From Clostridiales bacterium (lineage in GTDB: Bacteria; Bacillota; Clostridia; Oscillospirales; Acutalibacteraceae), in the NCBI GenBank assembly GCA_021202245.1, contig JAJQDK010000127.1:1-17515 (forward strand): a DNA stretch of 17,515 bases. Direction: 5' to 3'. Within the stretch, counting starts at the first letter, position 1, and the number at the start of each line of letters is the position of its first letter. Positions 15,365 to 17,515 of this stretch are shown piece after piece. A program made the translations under genes and the position numbers. The notes under the pieces were generated by a model. The model was not told the DNA's origin, made no database searches, and saw nothing but the letters and a program-made list of their open reading frames with translations.

Positions 15365-15585
15365 CGAAAATGGCACAACTTCTTAAGTTTACGACATTAC
15401 TTGAAAAGGGAAATGTCACGGAGTGACAAAGGGTTTGCCGTTTTCGCAGAAAAAAGGTGCCGAAGCTTGTGAGGCGGATGAGGTGTAGGAGCTTCAGCTC
15501 CGTGAACATATTAAAAATATATTTATTGGACGGCTTTGCCGTGCGGGTATTTACTCGATAAGGTAATACTGAAACTTAACATAAC
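15365..15585. other. Non-coding stretch with small hairpins, possible decayed repeat
   Basis: No gene is recognised. Three small perfect hairpins occur: TGTCAC-GGA-GTGACA (15414-15428), GGAGC-TTCA-GCTCC (15488-15501) and ACGGC-TTT-GCCGT (15530-15542). The reverse strand reads CACCTCATCCGCCTC (complement of 15472-15486), resembling another dispersed repeat family of gut Firmicutes. The minus-strand open frame over 15327-15509 has no protein character. Confidence 0.5.
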
Positions 15586-15624
15586 AAAAGGGAACAGCTC
15601 AAACGAACTGTTCCCGATTTTTTT
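15586..15624. terminator. Bidirectional terminator between the repeat region and rubrerythrin
   Basis: GGGAACAG (15590-15597) pairs with CTGTTCCC (15608-15615). Seven T follow on the plus strand (15618-15624). On the minus strand the stem is followed by TTTTGTTATG, so it can end the rubrerythrin transcript, whose stop lies 15 bp beyond the hairpin tail, as well as plus-strand transcripts. Confidence 0.85.
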
Positions 15625-15638
15625 ACGATTTTTTAAAA

Positions 15639-16178
15639 TTACTTAAAATATCTGTTCAAAAGACCTCTGAAGCCTGCGCCGTGTCTTGCCTCGTCCTTAG
15701 CCATTTCGTGAACTGTGTCGTGAATAGTGTCAAGGTTAGCGGCCTTTGCTCTCTTGGCAAGGTCAAATTTGCCCTCGCAGGCGCCTGTTTCGGCGTCAAC
15801 ACACATCTGAAGGTTTTTCTCTGTGCTGTCGGTCAAAACCTCACCGAGAAGCTCGGCAAATTTAGCTGCATGCTCTGCCTCTTCATAAGCGTACTTTGTA
15901 AATGCTGCGGAAACCTCGGGATAACCCTCTCTGTCGGCAACTCTTGCCATTGCAAGATACATACCAACCTCGCTGCATTCGCCTTCAAAGTTAGCTCTTA
16001 AATCCTTGAGGATATCCTCGCTTACGCCCTGAGCAACGCCCAGCTCGTGAACCGTTGCAAAAGAAGCCTCTTCATCCATAGGCTTAAACTTTGAAGCAGG
16101 CGCCTTGCAAACAGGACAAGCCTCGGGAGCTGTGGGTCCTTCGTGAACATATCCGCATACTGTACAATACCATTTCAT
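15639..16178 (-). CDS. Reverse-type rubrerythrin (N-terminal rubredoxin domain)
   Basis: A 179-aa cytoplasmic non-haem iron protein that reduces hydrogen peroxide, and in clostridia also oxygen, using electrons from NADH through rubredoxin partners. Unlike classical rubrerythrin, the rubredoxin site comes first: Cys5/Cys8 (CTVCGY) and Cys21/Cys24 (CPVCKAP). The four-helix diiron domain follows, with EGECSEVGMYLAMAR, EEAEHAAKF and KDEARHGAGF supplying Glu and His ligands. This order defines revRbr, as in Clostridium acetobutylicum, where it is PerR-controlled. AAAGGAG lies before the ATG. perR is 63 bp upstream on the same strand, and a hairpin terminator follows. All ligands are intact. Confidence 0.93.
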   Translation of the reverse strand: MKWYCTVCGYVHEGPTAPEACPVCKAPASKFKPMDEEASFATVHELGVAQGVSEDILKDLRANFEGECSEVGMYLAMARVADREGYPEVSAAFTKYAYEEAEHAAKFAELLGEVLTDSTEKNLQMCVDAETGACEGKFDLAKRAKAANLDTIHDTVHEMAKDEARHGAGFRGLLNRYFK

Positions 16179-16200
16179 AATTTTGTCTCCTTTGTAATAA

Positions 16201-16244
16201 ATATTATATTATTAGGTAAGCCCTGAAATTTCAAGTGTTACCTA
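16201..16244 (-). promoter_or_regulatory. Candidate rubrerythrin promoter inside a 32-bp nested palindrome
   Basis: On the minus strand TTGAAA (16234-16229), a 17-bp spacer and TAATAT (16211-16206) form a possible promoter. The -35 box lies in a symmetric dyad: TAGGTAA (16213-16219) and TTACCTA (16238-16244) surround TGAAATTTCA (16224-16233), all centred at 16228.5. The dyad overlaps the perR stop codon. It does not match the standard PerR box. Confidence 0.5.
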
Positions 16245-16631
16245 TTGTTTAACCGTGCATTTCGGGCAGATGCCGTAGTACAGGACAAATTTGCTTTCAA
16301 CGGCAAAGCCTTTTTCGGCAAGCGCCGAACAGTCATCAGCCTGCTCAGCCGTGTCCTCAACATCATACACATTTCCGCAGCAGTTGCAAACAAAGTGCGG
16401 GTGGGGAGAGGTGTTGCCGTCAATGCGCTCTTCTCCGTTCACATTGCAGATGACGCTCACCCTACCCTCGTCCTTAAACAGTGCAATATTTCTGTACACC
16501 GTGCCCAAGCTCAGATCGGGAAAATCGGGCTTTAGCCTTTCATAAACCCAACGTGCGCTCGGATGAGTGTCAGTGCTGCACACTGCGTTATAAATAGCGT
16601 TGCGTTTTGAACTGAAATTTCTTTTTGCCAT
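16242..16631 (-). CDS. perR: PerR-type peroxide-sensing Fur-family repressor
   Basis: A 129-aa Fur-family repressor. It has an N-terminal winged helix (HPSARWVYERL, LSLGTVYRNIALFKDEG) and a C-terminal dimerisation domain. Every metal residue known in Bacillus subtilis PerR is found at its number minus 14. The regulatory site is His23, Asp71, His77, His79, Asp90 (37, 85, 91, 93, 104 in B. subtilis). The structural zinc cysteines are 82, 85, 122, 125 (96, 99, 136, 139). Asp90, rather than Glu, is the residue linked to peroxide sensing in PerR as opposed to Fur. The start is ATG at 16631 with AGAGGAAG upstream; an open frame reaching 16799 is not the gene start. It lies upstream of rubrerythrin on the same strand and has a Fur-type operator in front. 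Confidence 0.92.
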   Translation of the reverse strand: MAKRNFSSKRNAIYNAVCSTDTHPSARWVYERLKPDFPDLSLGTVYRNIALFKDEGRVSVICNVNGEERIDGNTSPHPHFVCNCCGNVYDVEDTAEQADDCSALAEKGFAVESKFVLYYGICPKCTVKQ

Positions 16632-16654
16632 AATGCTTCCTCTTTTATAAAAAA

Positions 16655-16681
16655 CAGTAATAATTACGATAATGATTACTG
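16655..16681. promoter_or_regulatory. Double Fur/PerR-type operator between perR and the deacetylase gene
   Basis: A 27-bp inverted repeat with 12-bp arms (11 of 12 matching) and a 3-bp centre. It resolves into two overlapping 7-1-7 boxes, CAGTAATaATTACGA (16655-16669) and CGATAATgATTACTG (16667-16681). Both contain the TAATnATTA core shared by PerR, Fur and Zur boxes. It lies 24 bp upstream of the perR start, fitting autoregulation. On the plus strand TATAAT at 16691-16696 lies 9 bp away, so the divergent deacetylase promoter could also be covered. Confidence 0.7.
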
Positions 16682-16739
16682 ATTTGTCTATATAATAGCA
16701 TGGCGCATATGAATTATAATTATTTAAAAGAATTAAAAT

Positions 16740-16759
16740 AAAATTTTTTAAAAAATTTT
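16740..16759 (+). repeat. Perfect A/T palindrome before the deacetylase ribosome site
   Basis: A4T6A6T4, a 20-bp perfect palindrome immediately upstream of the GGGGAG ribosome site (16761-16766). An A/T-only stem is weak. It could be a bent or upstream-element-like tract or a transcript-stability stem. Confidence 0.5.
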
Positions 16760-16777
16760 CGGGGAGTAATTTCAACA

Positions 16778-17515
16778 ATGAAAAACAGACTGAAATCAAC
16801 TGCGCTCATTTTGCTTTCGCTTGCGTTTCTCATTGCATTTTCGGCTGTGGGCACGGGAGCGGATAACGGCGGGGAGCAGGAGCAGGGCGTGTATCTCCCG
16901 ATATTGATGTACCATTCATTCCTCAATGATGCAAGTCTGCAAAACGATTACACGGTTTCGCCGTCGGTGCTTGAAAGCGATTTAAAATATTTCACGTCAA
17001 ACGGCTACACCACCGTCACCGTGAACGATTTGGTTGAATATGTATATTCTGATAAGCCCTTGCCCGAAAAATGCGTTATGCTGACCTTTGACGACGGATA
17101 TTACAACAACTATTATTATGCGTTTCCGCTTTTAAAGCAATACGGTTGCCGTGAGGTAATTTCTCCGATTGTATCAATGACCGAAAAATTTACCGAAACA
17201 GCGGATGTTTCTCCCACATACGGTCATATCAGCGCAGCCGATATCATTGAAATGGTTGAGTCCGGATATGTTGAAATTCAAAATCACAGCTACGATATGC
17301 ACTCACTCAAGCCGAGATTGGGCGTTTCGCAAAAAAGCGGAGAAAGCGACGAGAGCTACAAAGCGGCAATAGCTGAGGACATAACCGCAGCGCAGACTTA
17401 CCTGAAGGAGAATGTCGGAATAACGCCGAATTGCTTTGTCTATCCGTTCGGGGAGGAGAGCGACGCCACGCTTGATATTATCAGGGAGCTGGGCTTTGTC
17501 TGCACCCTTACCTGC
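16778..17515 (+). CDS. Secreted polysaccharide deacetylase, 3'-truncated by the window edge
   Basis: The first 246 residues of a NodB-domain deacetylase, a metal-dependent enzyme removing acetyl groups from cell-wall or extracellular polysaccharide. The N-terminus is a signal peptide or anchor (ALILLSLAFLIAFSAVG). The conserved start strand LPILMYHSF and motif 1 TFDDG (Asp105, Asp106) follow. Motif 2 is NHSYDMHS, with His170 and His175 spaced HxxxxH as in the PgaB-like clostridial group. VYPFGEES is the later active-site strand. The frame is open at base 17515, so the end is outside the window. The ATG is preceded by GGGGAG at 11 bp, slightly long. It is divergent from perR and may share its operator. 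The substrate (peptidoglycan or surface glycan) is not determinable. Confidence 0.9.
   Translation, partial: MKNRLKSTALILLSLAFLIAFSAVGTGADNGGEQEQGVYLPILMYHSFLNDASLQNDYTVSPSVLESDLKYFTSNGYTTVTVNDLVEYVYSDKPLPEKCVMLTFDDGYYNNYYYAFPLLKQYGCREVISPIVSMTEKFTETADVSPTYGHISAADIIEMVESGYVEIQNHSYDMHSLKPRLGVSQKSGESDESYKAAIAEDITAAQTYLKENVGITPNCFVYPFGEESDATLDIIRELGFVCTLTC

Noticed and set aside
15327..15509. 60-codon minus-strand open frame in the repeat region
   Set aside because: It starts within hairpin repeats and its translation has no coherent character.
16632..16799. N-terminal extension of PerR to an upstream start
   Set aside because: It would translate the operator region. The ATG at 16631 has a ribosome site and gives PerR metal residues at a constant offset of 14 from B. 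subtilis.
1..17515. tRNA, rRNA, prophage, transposase or defence-system genes
   Set aside because: None could be recognised on either strand; the only possible mobile item is the non-coding 201-bp palindromic element.

Overview
The window looks like chromosome from a gut-type Clostridia member, most likely Ruminococcus or another Oscillospiraceae. The evidence is a dockerin-bearing secreted protein with a CBM26-like starch-binding domain and BspA-type leucine-rich repeats, a reverse-type rubrerythrin beside a PerR regulator, AGGAGG-type ribosome sites, and dispersed CTCCCTC/GAGGGAG hairpin repeats of the kind common in such genomes. This placement is inferred from content, not from a marker gene.

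Layout. Bases 2-5824 hold a plus-strand housekeeping run: the 3' part of an FtsK/SpoIIIE DNA translocase, a YgiQ-type radical SAM gene with two lesions, a membrane-anchored ComEC-like metallo-beta-lactamase hydrolase, and tyrS. Bases 5881-6987 carry mscL and a membrane-anchored amidase, followed by a strong terminator. Bases 7168-9222 encode a two-component system whose response regulator is disrupted by an imperfect 46-bp tandem duplication and whose histidine kinase is intact. After a terminator and a near-consensus promoter, bases 9438-12637 form a tight operon of a VTC-type polyphosphate polymerase, a DUF4956 membrane protein and a Cthe_2159-like beta-helix lipoprotein. Bases 13000-14977 encode the secreted CBM26/LRR/dockerin protein, whose signal peptide and mature part lie in different frames. 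A 660-bp non-coding stretch follows, holding several repeats, including a symmetric 201-bp palindromic element. On the minus strand, perR and rubrerythrin form a small oxidative-stress unit. A divergent polysaccharide deacetylase gene runs off the right edge.

How it fits together. The left part covers chromosome segregation, translation and envelope maintenance. The middle looks like a signal-responsive cell-surface module: a two-component system, polyphosphate polymerase, carbohydrate-binding lipoprotein and dockerin protein. A TTTTACAACTT motif occurs in front of both the operon and the dockerin gene, which hints at co-regulation but does not prove it. The right part is a peroxide-response unit with a double Fur/PerR-type operator between divergent genes.

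Three genes (ygiQ, the response regulator, the dockerin gene) are out of frame. Two of the breaks are at or near homopolymer runs and could be sequencing errors. The response-regulator lesion cannot be a homopolymer error, and ygiQ also lacks a cluster cysteine. I did not find a clearly new defence or mobile system. The strongest unexplained items are the chimeric response-regulator junction and the palindromic element with compensatory base changes.
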